Shown here: positions 1-8,455 of the stretch, piece after piece | Position numbering within the stretch: the stretch's first letter is position 1 | Layout of the letters: each line of letters opens with the position of its first letter | The notes under the pieces: generated by a model | Databases searched by the model: none | What the model was told of the DNA's origin: nothing | The model's input: only the letters and a program-made list of their open reading frames with translations | Origin: Pseudomonadota bacterium | GTDB lineage: Bacteria; Pseudomonadota; Alphaproteobacteria; Acetobacterales; Acetobacteraceae | Direction of reading: 5' to 3' | NCBI GenBank assembly: GCA_021816925.1 | Contig: JAKAWQ010000028.1 | Span: forward strand, 1-42,864 | DNA: 42,864 nucleotides | Made by a program: the position numbers and the translations under genes

Positions 1-128
1 AGCGACAGCACGTCGGCCTTCGGCAGGAAGATCATGTCCTCGGCCATGCAATAGACGCAGCGAAGGTCGCACCGGTCCGTCACCGATACGCGGAGGTAGG
101 TGATGCTCCGGCCGAAAGGATCGATCAT
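1..128 (-). CDS. moaA: GTP 3',8-cyclase MoaA, N-terminal fragment
   Basis: This is the first 42 codons of a radical-SAM enzyme; the rest lies beyond the left edge. MoaA converts GTP to 3',8-cyclo-GTP in the first step of molybdenum cofactor synthesis, in the cytoplasm. The visible residues include MIDPFGR at the start and the radical-SAM cluster motif CDLRCVYCM, with the Cys-x3-Cys-x2-Cys spacing that binds the 4Fe-4S cluster. The ATG lies 7 bases downstream of the DUF3553 gene, so the two are probably cotranscribed. The C-terminal cluster and the GG end of the family cannot be checked here. The identity is well supported by the N-terminal motif. Confidence 0.93.
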   Translation of the reverse strand, partial: MIDPFGRSITYLRVSVTDRCDLRCVYCMAEDMIFLPKADVLS

Positions 129-135
129 CGCGCGC

Positions 136-369
136 CTATCCACGCCTGGCCGAAGATCTCGGCCCGGCCGTTCCTGAGTCAAGATCGGCCTCCGGGATCT
201 CCTCGAGCCGCACCACGAGCGCGTCCACCAGCACCTTTCCCGCGTTCTCGAAGCTGACCGTGACCCGGCTGCCGACGGCGGACTGTACTTGCCCCAGCCC
301 CCAGTCGGGCCGGTCCGGGTGGCGGACGAACTGACCGGGCGCGAAGGCGGTTCCGCTGCGAAGGGGCAT
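136..369 (-). CDS. DUF3553 domain protein
   Basis: This 77-residue cytoplasmic protein matches the DUF3553 family as I recall it: a short beta-rich domain with [17 protein letters not shown] followed by a [11 protein letters not shown] strand pair. The motif resembles the small barrel found beside helicase UvrD/PcrA C termini, but no function is established for the free-standing form. The protein has no signal peptide and no membrane segment. It sits immediately upstream of moaA on the same strand. The last ten residues are low-complexity and Arg/Ser rich. Function unknown; the family assignment is fairly sure. Confidence 0.8.
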   Translation of the reverse strand: MPLRSGTAFAPGQFVRHPDRPDWGLGQVQSAVGSRVTVSFENAGKVLVDALVVRLEEIPEADLDSGTAGPRSSARRG

Positions 370-390
370 AGGCTTTCTCCGGCTGGATCC

Positions 391-403
391 TCATGTAACA
401 TGA
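391..403. promoter_or_regulatory. Short perfect inverted repeat between divergent genes
   Basis: TCATGT-A-ACATGA is a perfect 6-base dyad in the 124-base gap between the divergent DUF3553 and ChpT-like genes. It could be an operator for either side. A dyad this short can occur by chance, so the assignment is weak. Confidence 0.25.
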
Positions 404-493
404 CCCTCGAGGCTCTCCAAGTTCTCGACTTCGGGGCGGTCCTCGGCGTAATCGCAACTTCGGGTAGATCCTCGGCTGGCAGGGGCATGATCC

Positions 494-1171
494 GTGGCGG
501 CAGACGAGGCAGGCGCGGACCTGGTGGGCTCGATCGACGAACCATTGCGGCTCGCCGAGTTCCTGTGTGCCCGGCTCTGCCACGACATCGCCGGATCGCT
601 CGGCGCGCTGATGGGATCGCTCGAGCTGGCGCGCGAACAGCCTGCCGCTGCCGAGGGCACGGCCGAGGAGGCGATCGCGCTCGCAAACGACACTGGACGC
701 GCGCTCGTTTCCCGCCTGAGGCTGCTGCGTGCTGCCTGGGCCGGCACGGGAACCCCGCTCGATCTCCCATCGCTCGCGGATCTGGCGCAGGGCCTGTCGC
801 GGCGGCAGGTTGCGCTCGATATCTCCGCCCTGCCGCCGGAGACGGTTTTTCCCCCGGCAATCGGGCGCGTCGTGCTCAATCTGGTGCTGCTGGCCGCCGA
901 GGCTCTGCCGGCCGGTGGAACGATCAGGCTTGACCGGGTGGAGGGCGAACTCCTGGTCGGCGTCACCGGCCCGCGCAGTGCCTGGCCGGCCGGCCTCGGC
1001 GCCGCGCTCGCCGGGAAGGCAAAGATCGAAGGCCCCCGCGAGCTGCAGGCTCCGCTCACCGTACTTCTCGCCCGCGCCGCCGGGCTCGCGCTCTCGATCC
1101 TCATGCCGGCCGGACCATCGGAGCCGTCGGGCGCGCCGCCGCTTCTCCTTGACGTCTCCGCGAGCGCTTGA
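494..1171 (+). CDS. chpT: ChpT-like histidine phosphotransferase
   Basis: This 225-residue protein has the layout of ChpT, the alphaproteobacterial phosphotransferase that relays phosphate from the hybrid kinase CckA to CtrA and CpdR. The N-terminal dimerisation helix carries the phospho-acceptor motif [16 protein letters not shown], with His30 as the likely acceptor. The C-terminal half is a degenerate Bergerat-type fold (from about residue 85) lacking clear ATP-binding boxes, as in known ChpT. The start is GTG at 494; no stronger start lies nearby. The cell-cycle role is known for Caulobacter and inferred here. The gene stands alone on the plus strand, 40 bases before mbfA. Confidence 0.78.
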   Translation: MAADEAGADLVGSIDEPLRLAEFLCARLCHDIAGSLGALMGSLELAREQPAAAEGTAEEAIALANDTGRALVSRLRLLRAAWAGTGTPLDLPSLADLAQGLSRRQVALDISALPPETVFPPAIGRVVLNLVLLAAEALPAGGTIRLDRVEGELLVGVTGPRSAWPAGLGAALAGKAKIEGPRELQAPLTVLLARAAGLALSILMPAGPSEPSGAPPLLLDVSASA

Positions 1172-1211
1172 GCACCTTGATTGCGGAGCACAGCTTCGAC
1201 GACAATGCGTC

Positions 1212-2168
1212 ATGCGCGATTTTTCCGACCTTTCTGAGCGTGAGATTCTCGCCCTCGCAATCAGCAGCGAGGAAGAGGACGGCCGCATCTACGCCGATTT
1301 TGCCGAAGGCCTGCGCACCGATTATCCGGCAACCGCTAATCTCTTCACGGAGATGGCCCTCGAGGAAGGCGACCACCGCCGCCGGCTGATCGATCTCTAC
1401 CGGGAAAGATTCGGTGAGCACATCCCGCTGATCCGCCGCCAGGACGTGCGCGGCTTCATCAGCCGCCGCCCTGTCTGGCAGATCCGCCCGCTTGGCCTCG
1501 ACACGGTGCGCAAGCAGGCACAGCTCATGGAACTGGAGACCACGCGCTTCTACCGCCGCGCCGCGAGCAAGAGCACCGACGCATCCATCCGCAAGCTCCT
1601 CGGGGATCTCGCAGAGGCCGAGGTGCAGCACGAGCTCACCGCCGATCGGCTCGTCGCGGAGAACCTGCCGGCGGCGGTGCGTGCGGATGAGGATCGGACC
1701 GCACGCCGCATGTTCGTGCTGCGCGTGATCCAGCCCGGTCTCGCCGGGCTAATGGATGGCTCGGTCTCCACGCTTGCGCCGGTGTTCGCCGCGGCCTTTG
1801 CCACCGGCCGGCCGTGGGATGCCTTCGCGGTCGGGCTTGCCGCCTCGCTCGGAGCAGGAATCTCGATGGGCTTCGCCGAGGCGCTCTCGGACGACGGCAG
1901 CCTGACCGGCCGCGGCGCACCGTGGGGGCGCGGGGCGATCACCGGCCTGATGACGACACTCGGCGGAATCGGCCATACGCTGCCCTTCCTGATCCCGCAA
2001 TTTCACACTGCCATTGCGGTGGCGATCGCGGTGGTCATCGTCGAGCTGCTGGTAATTAGTTGGATTCGCTGGAAATACATGGAGGCATCGCCCGTCGCCG
2101 CAACCTTGCAGGTGATGCTTGGCGGCGTCCTCGTGTTCGCGACCGGGGTCCTGATCGGCAGCAGTTGA
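1212..2168 (+). CDS. mbfA: Membrane-bound ferritin / iron exporter MbfA
   Basis: The 318-residue product has two domains. Residues 1 to about 160 form a ferritin-like (erythrin) four-helix domain with repeated Glu/His ligands, seen in [25 protein letters not shown] and LAEAEVQHE. Residues from about 170 form a VIT1/CCC1-type membrane domain with [16 protein letters not shown] and about five helices. In Bradyrhizobium and Agrobacterium MbfA exports iron and protects against peroxide, under Irr control. Start is the ATG at 1212 (MRDFSDLSE), which fits the family start; the frame is open further upstream but that part overlaps the ChpT gene. I see no convincing Irr box upstream. The neighbouring b561 gene may have been a heme-redox partner. 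Confidence 0.9.
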   Translation: MRDFSDLSEREILALAISSEEEDGRIYADFAEGLRTDYPATANLFTEMALEEGDHRRRLIDLYRERFGEHIPLIRRQDVRGFISRRPVWQIRPLGLDTVRKQAQLMELETTRFYRRAASKSTDASIRKLLGDLAEAEVQHELTADRLVAENLPAAVRADEDRTARRMFVLRVIQPGLAGLMDGSVSTLAPVFAAAFATGRPWDAFAVGLAASLGAGISMGFAEALSDDGSLTGRGAPWGRGAITGLMTTLGGIGHTLPFLIPQFHTAIAVAIAVVIVELLVISWIRWKYMEASPVAATLQVMLGGVLVFATGVLIGSS

Positions 2169-2312
2169 AGGATCGGCCGGCGCCGCGTGCGGAACCGCGC
2201 GGCTTCGTCACGCTTTGTCACCGGCACCCGGTACCGCACGCTCCCATATGGGCCTCCTCTAGCGGCGCATACCGCAACGGGAGGGGAGAGACGTCCGCAG
2301 CCAGAGCGGAGC

Positions 2313-2975
2313 ATGTTCGAAACCCCATCCCGCTATTCCGCGGAGATCGCCTCCGAGGACGGTTACGACGCGCTCAGCATCTCGGTGCATTGGGCGTCGG
2401 CGGGCCTGATCCTCCTCGATTGGCTGCTCGGCCAGCTCCGCTTCCTCGCCCCGGTGGGAACTTCGCGCGCGGCCGTGATCTCGACGCACATCCTGCTCGG
2501 GCTCGCGATCGGCATGATGCTGCTCGCCCGACTGGCTTGGCGCGCTGGGCCCGGACGGAACTTCGGCCCCGAGTCGGGTCTGATCGGACGCTTGGCCAAG
2601 GCAACGCACATTGGCCTTTATGGGCTGATCGGCGCCACGGGGCTGGCGGGAATTTCGGCCGTCGTGACGCGCGGATTGCGCCTTTTCGGCACGGCGATCA
2701 CGCCGCGGTTCGATTTCTGACCGCTCGGCCCGCTTTTCCTGTTCGGCCGCCTGCGCGGCAAGTTCTCCGATCTTCTGGGGCTGCTTGCAGCGGCCCATGC
2801 GCTGGCCGCGCTCGGCCATCACGTCGTGCTTGGCGATGGCGTGCTGGTCAGGATCGCGCCATTCCTGCTAACGTGGCTGCGTCGTCCCGGCCCGCCGCTC
2901 AGATCGTTTTCCCGAGCGGATTCGTACGGCTCCCGATTGGCTGCGGCGATTCCAGTCAGCCGCGATCGGCCCTAG
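2313..2975 (+). pseudogene. Cytochrome b561, interrupted by in-frame TGA
   Basis: This is a four-helix diheme cytochrome b561-type gene. The frame from ATG 2313 (SD-like GGAGAG upstream) reads ISVHW in helix 1, STHILLG in helix 2 and ATHIGLYGLIGATG in helix 3. It stops at TGA 2718-2720 after 135 codons. The same frame then continues for 84 codons and contains the missing fourth helix with the expected ligand region HALAALGHHVVLGDG. A Trp codon changed to TGA would explain the break with one substitution. The truncated product would lack a heme-ligand helix and is probably inactive. The last part of the frame, from about 2906, is made of a repeat also found at 30753, so the natural C terminus was also lost. 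Alternatives are a sequencing error or stop readthrough. Confidence 0.75.
2906..2969 (+). repeat. Two-block dispersed repeat, copy A
   Basis: Two conserved blocks are seen: 2906-2923 (GTTTTCCCGAGCGGATTC) and 2947-2969 (begins CGATTCCAGTCAGCCG). Copy B at 30753-30827 has the same blocks in the same orientation, with 2 mismatches in 18 and 2 mismatches in 23. The 23-base middle differs from the 34-base middle of copy B but shares ACGG near its start. The copy overlaps the 3' end of the cytochrome b561 pseudogene and supplies its final residues. It may be a remnant of an insertion sequence or a small non-autonomous element; no transposase is present. Confidence 0.6.
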
Positions 2976-3039
2976 CCTCGGCGAGGCGGTCCGGCGCGTG
3001 TGCGGGTGAACCGTGACGCGCCGGACTTCCGGTCGATCG

Positions 3040-3555
3040 TCAGTCGGTGCGGGTGATGCGCCCGGTGCGGGTATTGATGGCGAAGTGGGCAACGACGTCG
3101 CCGTGAGCGGTCACGAACGCGAAGCTCACGGTGTTGTCGGCGTTCGCGGTCACGTCGCCCACCTTCCAGTCATGCTGGCCGTGACGCAGCAGGATCGCCT
3201 CGCCGATGATTTTCACGTCCGCCGGCGTGAGGCCGAGGTCGGCCGGCCGGTGGAAGAGACCCCAGGTACGCAGGGCCGCGAACGGAGCGTAGTGCATCTC
3301 CCGGCCCCGCATCCAGGGTCCCCCGCGGCCCCCCATCATCCATGGCCCAGGGCGCTCCGGCATCCCGATCCAGGGATGGGGTCCCGGCCCGCCCGGCATG
3401 CCGTACGGCATTCCGGGAGTAGGGGCGGGCGTCGCCGCAGCGGGCGGTCCGGCCGGAGGAGCGGCCGGCTGGGCGGAGGCAAAGGACGGGAAGGCGAGGG
3501 CGCCGGCCCCGGCGAGCGAGGCGGCAGCGAGGGCGGTCAGGGTGAGTTTGCGCAT
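3040..3555 (-). CDS. Exported Gly/Pro/Met-rich protein of unknown function
   Basis: The 171-residue product starts at ATG 3555, 6 bases after GGAG. It has a typical Sec signal peptide (MRKLTLTALAAAS, hydrophobic core, cleavage likely after ASA near residue 28). A Pro/Ala linker is followed by a low-complexity stretch rich in Met, Pro, Gly and Trp (residues about 50-80), then a compact C-terminal domain of about 60 residues that begins LTPADVKIIGEAILLRHG and ends RTGRITRTD. The end resembles the strand pattern of small periplasmic beta domains such as PepSY, but this is only a guess. Met/Trp-rich stretches can bind copper or silver; that too is speculative. It is divergent from a two-component system and may be its target. 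Confidence 0.72.
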   Translation of the reverse strand: MRKLTLTALAAASLAGAGALAFPSFASAQPAAPPAGPPAAATPAPTPGMPYGMPGGPGPHPWIGMPERPGPWMMGGRGGPWMRGREMHYAPFAALRTWGLFHRPADLGLTPADVKIIGEAILLRHGQHDWKVGDVTANADNTVSFAFVTAHGDVVAHFAINTRTGRITRTD

Positions 3556-3619
3556 GGATTGCTCCGGTATGGATTGAAGCCTCCGATATGGGGCCGCGGC
3601 CTGGACAGGGTCGCGATGA

Positions 3620-3638
3620 AGTGCAACGGAGTGCAACG
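3620..3638 (+). promoter_or_regulatory. Tandem direct repeat, candidate response-regulator site
   Basis: The octamer GTGCAACG occurs at 3621-3628 and again at 3631-3638, ten bases apart and both preceded by A or GA. Direct half-sites with a 10-11 base period are the usual binding pattern for dimers of OmpR-family regulators. The site lies in the 126-base gap between the exported-protein gene and the OmpR-family regulator gene, so it could control both. This is inferred from pattern and position only. Confidence 0.4.
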
Positions 3639-3681
3639 CTCTCTGCCGGCGGGATGAGCGGAGCGCTATTTTCGAGCCTCG

Positions 3682-4401
3682 ATGGAAACAGCCCAGCACA
3701 TCCTCGTCGTGGACGACGATCGGGAGATCCGTGAGCTCCTGGCGCGCTTTCTCGAGCGCAACCGCTTCCGCGTTACCGCGGTGCGAGACGCGCGCGAGGC
3801 GCGCCGGGCTTGGCCGCACGCGCATTTTCATCTGGTCGTGCTCGATCTGATGCTGCCCGGCGAAAGTGGGCTTGAACTCGCGCGCTGGATGCGCAGCCAG
3901 TCCGACATTCCGATCATCATGCTGACGGCGATGGGTGAGGACACCGATCGGATCGTCGGGCTGGAGCTCGGCGCTGACGATTATGTGGCCAAACCCTTCA
4001 ATCCGCGTGAGCTGCTTGCGCGGATCCGCGCCGTTCTGCGTCGCGCCGGCGAGCCGGCGGTCCGCCGCGAGACCGCTGGCGCGGCCGCGCTCTGCTTTGC
4101 CGGCTGGACCCTCGAGCCGGCGCGGCGGCGGCTGCTCAATCCCGACGGCGTGGAGGTGGCGCTCACCGGCGGCGAATATGACCTTCTGTTAGCGTTGGTG
4201 GAGCGGGCCAATCGGGTACTGACGCGCGACATGCTGCTCGACCTCCTGCGAGGCCGCCAGGCTGGCCCGTTCGACCGCGCGATCGACGTCGCCATCAGCC
4301 GGCTGCGCCGCAAGCTCGATGACGACGGCCGCCGCGCCCAACTGATCAAGACGGTGCGCGGTGGCGGTTACGTGTTGGCGACCTCGATCGAGCGTCGATG
4401 A
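3682..4401 (+). CDS. OmpR-family response regulator
   Basis: The 239-residue protein has a receiver domain at residues 1-120 and a winged-helix DNA-binding domain at about 135-236. The receiver shows the acidic pair in VVDDDREIR, the phospho-acceptor Asp in LVVLDLMLPGESG, the Thr in IIMLTA and the Lys in DDYVAKPFNPRELLAR. The effector domain has the OmpR-like ALTGGEYDLLLALVE and IDVAISRLRRKL motifs and the terminal wing TVRGGGYVLA. It is followed 7 bases later by its kinase. It acts in the cytoplasm as a phosphorylation-dependent transcription factor. The closest known type is the alphaproteobacterial OmpR with an EnvZ partner; the signal is unknown. No strong SD is seen before ATG 3682. Confidence 0.93.
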   Translation: METAQHILVVDDDREIRELLARFLERNRFRVTAVRDAREARRAWPHAHFHLVVLDLMLPGESGLELARWMRSQSDIPIIMLTAMGEDTDRIVGLELGADDYVAKPFNPRELLARIRAVLRRAGEPAVRRETAGAAALCFAGWTLEPARRRLLNPDGVEVALTGGEYDLLLALVERANRVLTRDMLLDLLRGRQAGPFDRAIDVAISRLRRKLDDDGRRAQLIKTVRGGGYVLATSIERR

Positions 4402-4408
4402 AACAGCG

Positions 4409-5764
4409 ATGACGCTCTGGCCGCGAAGCCTGGCGGCGCGCACGGCGGTGGTGCTGCTGTTCACGCTCGCGGCCATACAGGTGGCCGGTTTGACGATCGA
4501 CGCACTCGACCGGCAGGATCTCCAGCGCCTGGGACAGATCCGCGACGTCTCCGTTCAACTCGCGACGCTCTATCGCGCCATCGTCCAGGCGCCGCGCTCC
4601 GCGCGTGACAAGACGCTGGCGGCGATCGCCCTGCCACCGGGCATGCACGCCGCGATCCGGAACCAGACGCCGTTCGACGCCGGCGGCCGGCTGCCACTTG
4701 CGCCCGAGCCGTTGGAGCGGGCAATTCGGGTGGCGATGTATCTCGTGCGCATGCCGCCCTGGCAGCGGCCGCATCAAATCATCATGCGGGGGGGTCTCGC
4801 GTCCGAACGTCTTCTGGTCGCCATGCGGTTGCCGGGCCAGGATGGGTGGCTCACCGTGTCCACACGCCTGGCGCGGCCACAGCCCTGGCACTCGCCCTCC
4901 TTTCTTGCCGCGTTCGCGCTGATGACAGTGGCCGCGGCACTCCTCACCATCTGGGCGGTGCGCCGGCTCATCCGGCCGGTGCGCACGCTCGCCGCCGCCG
5001 CCGAGCGGCTCGGCCGCGATGTCAACGCGCCGCCGCTTTCCGAGGACGGTCCGACCGAAGTCGCCACCGCGGCCGCCGCCTTCAACACGATGGCCGCGCG
5101 GATCCGCCGGTTCGTCGAGGATCGCACCTTCCTGCTCACCGCGATGGGCCACGATCTGCGCACGCCGATCACGCGGCTGAAGTTGCGCGCGGAATTCATC
5201 GAAGACGAGGAACAGCGCCAGAAGTTCATGGCCGACCTCGACGAGATCGAGGCGATGGTTGCCGCGACCCTGGATTTCGGGCGTGCCGCCACGGCGAGCG
5301 AGCCCGCGGCGCCGGTCGATCTCGCGATGCTGTGCCAGACGGTGCTCGATGAGGCGGCGGACGTGCGCCCGGAAGCGGCTTCGAGCCTCGCCTACGCGGG
5401 GCCGGCCCATTACACGGCTCGGGCACGCATCGGGGCGCTCAAGCGCGCGCTCGGCAATCTCGTGAACAATGCGATTGCCTACGGTGGTGGCGCGCGGCTG
5501 ACGCTCGTGCCGCCGGAGCGGGGCGGCAAGGCAGAAGTGGCGCGGATCGAGATCGAGGACGACGGGCCTGGCATCCCGCCCGCCGACCTCGAGCGAGTCT
5601 TCCAGCCTTTCCAGCGCCTTGAGGCCAGTCGCAACCGCGAAACCGGCGGCACCGGCCTTGGCCTCTCGATCGCACGTGACATCCTGCGCGCGCATGGGGG
5701 AGACGTGACCCTCAGCAATCGCGCGGGTGGCGGGGCGAGGGCGATCGTCACGCTGCCGGTGTGA
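4409..5764 (+). CDS. EnvZ-like sensor histidine kinase
   Basis: The 451-residue inner-membrane kinase starts at ATG 4409, 7 bases after the regulator gene. A first membrane helix lies at residues about 10-30, a periplasmic sensor region of about 130 residues follows, and the second helix (FLAAFALMTVAAALLTIWAV) is near residue 170-190. A HAMP domain leads to the H-box MGHDLRTPITRLKLR. The ATP-binding domain shows the N-box NLVNNAIAYGGG, the G1 box EDDGPGIPP and the G2 box GGTGLGLSIARD. All catalytic boxes are intact. It is expected to phosphorylate the upstream regulator. The sensor domain gives no ligand clue. Confidence 0.93.
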   Translation: MTLWPRSLAARTAVVLLFTLAAIQVAGLTIDALDRQDLQRLGQIRDVSVQLATLYRAIVQAPRSARDKTLAAIALPPGMHAAIRNQTPFDAGGRLPLAPEPLERAIRVAMYLVRMPPWQRPHQIIMRGGLASERLLVAMRLPGQDGWLTVSTRLARPQPWHSPSFLAAFALMTVAAALLTIWAVRRLIRPVRTLAAAAERLGRDVNAPPLSEDGPTEVATAAAAFNTMAARIRRFVEDRTFLLTAMGHDLRTPITRLKLRAEFIEDEEQRQKFMADLDEIEAMVAATLDFGRAATASEPAAPVDLAMLCQTVLDEAADVRPEAASSLAYAGPAHYTARARIGALKRALGNLVNNAIAYGGGARLTLVPPERGGKAEVARIEIEDDGPGIPPADLERVFQPFQRLEASRNRETGGTGLGLSIARDILRAHGGDVTLSNRAGGGARAIVTLPV

Positions 5765-5773
5765 AAGCGATGG

Positions 5774-8455
5774 ATGCCCCCCTGCCAAGCGGAGACCGAT
5801 CGACCGCCGAGGGTCAGGGCTGGTATCCTGTCGGCGCTGAGAGGCCGAAAGTCACGGGAGTTGGAATTGACGAGCGAGCTGAGCGCGGTGCAACGCCGAC
5901 GCCGCCGGATTCGCCGGGCGGTCATGGCCGCGGTTGCGATCCTGATCCTGCTCCCGCTGGTCGCGGTTGCGGTATTCGTGGCGCGCTTCGATCCGAACGC
6001 CTACAAGCCCAAGATCGCCGCGGCGGTCGAACGCATGACCGGCCGGAGGCTGGCGCTGGAGGGGCCCGTTTCGCTCGGGATCTCGCTTGTGCCGACGATT
6101 ACGGCCGCCAAGGTGGCACTCGCCAACCCGCCCGGATTCTCCCGCCCCGAGATGGCAACGCTCGCCCGCCTCGATGCCAAGGTAGCGCTTCTGCCGCTCC
6201 TTTCCGGGCGGATCGAGATACGCCGGCTGATTCTGGTTCGCCCGGACATCGCGATCGAGATCAACCGGGCGGGCAAGAGCAATCTTTCGTTTGCGCCCGC
6301 GGTGCGGGCGGTCGCGGCGGGGGCGCTCCCTCCGACGCAACCCGCTCCCGCCGCCGCGCGGCCGGTTGCGATCGATGTGCGCGCGTTCGACATCAGAGAC
6401 GGCCGGGTCTCCTGGCAGGATGACCGGAGCGGCCGGCACGGGGTTCTGCTGCTCCGTTCGTTCAGTGCGACGGCCGATTCCGCCGGCGAGCCACTCGTAA
6501 TCGCCGCAAATGCCGCCTATTCGGGCGTTCCCTTCACGCTCGCGGGCACGACCGGCCCGCTCTCTCGCCTGACGACCGCGGCCGCGGGGCCGCCCTGGCC
6601 GGTCCGGCTCACGCTCGCGGCCGGTGCAGCACGGGTTTCGCTTGTCGGCGCCTTCGCTGACCCGGCCGCCGGCCGCGGGTATCGCCTCAAGGTCAAGGCG
6701 AGCTTGCCGGCGCTGAATGAGCTTGCGCGGGTTCTTCCCGGGATGAACCTGCCGGCGCTCCAGGGGCTCGTGGCGTCAGCGGAGCTTGCCGATGCCGGTC
6801 ACGGGCTGCCGGCGGTGAGCAATCTCTCCTTTGCCGCGGGAGCCTCCAACCTCGCGGAACTTCGACCCGGGCTTCTCCTGACGGGTCTTTCCCTGGCGGC
6901 GCCGCGGCTTGATCAGCCCTGCAAGCTCACGCTTTCCGGGTCGCTCTCGGGCGCGCCGTTCAGTGTTGTTGCGACGCTCGGACCGCCGGCGGCACTGCTG
7001 CCGGCCGGCTTCGCACCCCCGCCTCCGACGGCGCCTTGGCCTATCGCCATCCGGGCCTCGGCGGCCGGGGCAGATCTCTCTCTTTCCGGAACGATGGCGC
7101 GTCCGGCCGCATTCGCCGGTGCCAATCTTGCGGTGTCCGCGCAGATTCCGGATCTCGCGAAGCTCGCTCCGTTCGCCGGGCGAGGCCTGCCCGCGCTCTC
7201 CCAGATCACGTTTTCCGGGCAGATCGCGGACCCGGAAGCAGGCTGGCGACAATGGGTGCGGTTCTCGGCGTTTTCATTGTCGTTGCCGCAAGGCGATCTC
7301 TCGGGTGATGCAACCCTTGCGCTCGCCGGGCCGCGTCCGGTGCTGAGTGGGGCGTTGACCGCAAAGCGGCTCGATCTCGACGCCCTGCGTGCGACCTTTG
7401 CCGTGCCCGCACCCACACGGCCTGGCACGCCGGCCGCGCCTGCTGCCAGAGGCCCTGCGCGCCTCATCCCGGACACGCCGCTGCCGTTCGCGATTCTGAA
7501 CACGTTCGACGCCGACCTTACCTTCGGGGTCGGCAGCCTCAAGGCGGGCGGCGCCTCCTACGGGAATATCGTCGGCAAGCTTCTGCTCAGGGACGGGCGG
7601 CTCGCGCTTGCACCCTTTGGCGCCGATGCGCCGGGCGGCCATGTGGCGCTCACCGCCTCGGTCGATGCCGCAAGGACGCCGCCGCCGGTGGCGATCACGC
7701 TCGATGCGCCGGCACTCGCCCTGGCGCCGCTGCTCGCCACGTTTGGCTTGCCGGCGAGGGCCAGCGGAACGGTTGCGGTGCGCGCCGCGCTGAACGGCGC
7801 CGGCAACACGCCGCACGCGATTGCGGCCGGTCTCAACGGCCGGATCGGGGTGGCGATGGCCGGGGGCAGCGTGGACAACCGGGTGATCGGCGATCTGCTC
7901 GGTTCGGTCCTGAGGGCGGCGCGCGTGCCGCAGGGAATGCTTGGGAACGGCACGAGCGAGGTGCGCTGCCTCGCGCTCCGGGTCGATGCCGCCCAGGGAA
8001 TGGGCACCGTGAACGCGGGGCTTCTGGAGATGACCCGGCTCACGCTCACCGCCGGCGGGAGCCTTGCGCTCGGGCCGGAAACGCTGGCTCTCAATCTCGA
8101 CCCGACGCTGCAATATGGCAGCAATGCTCTCTCGTTGCCGGTTCACGTGGGAGGGACGTTCGTTGCGCCCTTCGTGGCGCCGGAAGCGGGCGCGACCGCT
8201 CGCTCGGCGGCCGGTCTTGCCGGCAACCTCGTCAGTCCGCAGAGCCAGCTCGGACAGCTTCTCGGCGCGCTGCGGGGCAATGCCTCGGGTGCTGCGCCCG
8301 CCTGTGCCCCGGCGCTTGCGTTGGCCCGCTTCGGTGAGCCGGGCCCGGCCGCGCCGCCGGCGCCACAGTCGGCGCCGGCGCCTGCGGCGCCTTCCGGAGC
8401 GCCTGTCGCCAAGCCTAACAACCCGCTCAATCTTCTCCGCGGTCTCTTCCACTGA
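5774..8455 (+). CDS. AsmA family envelope protein
   Basis: From the ATG at 5774 this is 893 residues. It has one N-terminal membrane helix (MAAVAILILLPLVAVAVF, residues about 50-68) followed by the AsmA signature FDPNAYKPKIAAAVERMTGR and a long periplasmic domain rich in Ala, Leu and Gly. The C-terminal AsmA repeat has GRIGVAMAGGSVDNRVIGDLL and GGSLALGPETLALNLDP. A Pro/Ala-rich tail ends in NPLNLLRGLFH. AsmA-like proteins are thought to be bridge-type lipid carriers between the two membranes. A TTG at 5867 preceded by GGAG at a 6-base distance is a good alternative start and would give 862 residues. The stop overlaps the ATP12 start by one base. Confidence 0.88.
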   Translation: MPPCQAETDRPPRVRAGILSALRGRKSRELELTSELSAVQRRRRRIRRAVMAAVAILILLPLVAVAVFVARFDPNAYKPKIAAAVERMTGRRLALEGPVSLGISLVPTITAAKVALANPPGFSRPEMATLARLDAKVALLPLLSGRIEIRRLILVRPDIAIEINRAGKSNLSFAPAVRAVAAGALPPTQPAPAAARPVAIDVRAFDIRDGRVSWQDDRSGRHGVLLLRSFSATADSAGEPLVIAANAAYSGVPFTLAGTTGPLSRLTTAAAGPPWPVRLTLAAGAARVSLVGAFADPAAGRGYRLKVKASLPALNELARVLPGMNLPALQGLVASAELADAGHGLPAVSNLSFAAGASNLAELRPGLLLTGLSLAAPRLDQPCKLTLSGSLSGAPFSVVATLGPPAALLPAGFAPPPPTAPWPIAIRASAAGADLSLSGTMARPAAFAGANLAVSAQIPDLAKLAPFAGRGLPALSQITFSGQIADPEAGWRQWVRFSAFSLSLPQGDLSGDATLALAGPRPVLSGALTAKRLDLDALRATFAVPAPTRPGTPAAPAARGPARLIPDTPLPFAILNTFDADLTFGVGSLKAGGASYGNIVGKLLLRDGRLALAPFGADAPGGHVALTASVDAARTPPPVAITLDAPALALAPLLATFGLPARASGTVAVRAALNGAGNTPHAIAAGLNGRIGVAMAGGSVDNRVIGDLLGSVLRAARVPQGMLGNGTSEVRCLALRVDAAQGMGTVNAGLLEMTRLTLTAGGSLALGPETLALNLDPTLQYGSNALSLPVHVGGTFVAPFVAPEAGATARSAAGLAGNLVSPQSQLGQLLGALRGNASGAAPACAPALALARFGEPGPAAPPAPQSAPAPAAPSGAPVAKPNNPLNLLRGLFH

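Noticed and set aside
1172-1211. Irr-controlled promoter of mbfA
   Set aside because: I expected an iron-control element because mbfA is an Irr target elsewhere, but found no matching motif in the short upstream gap.
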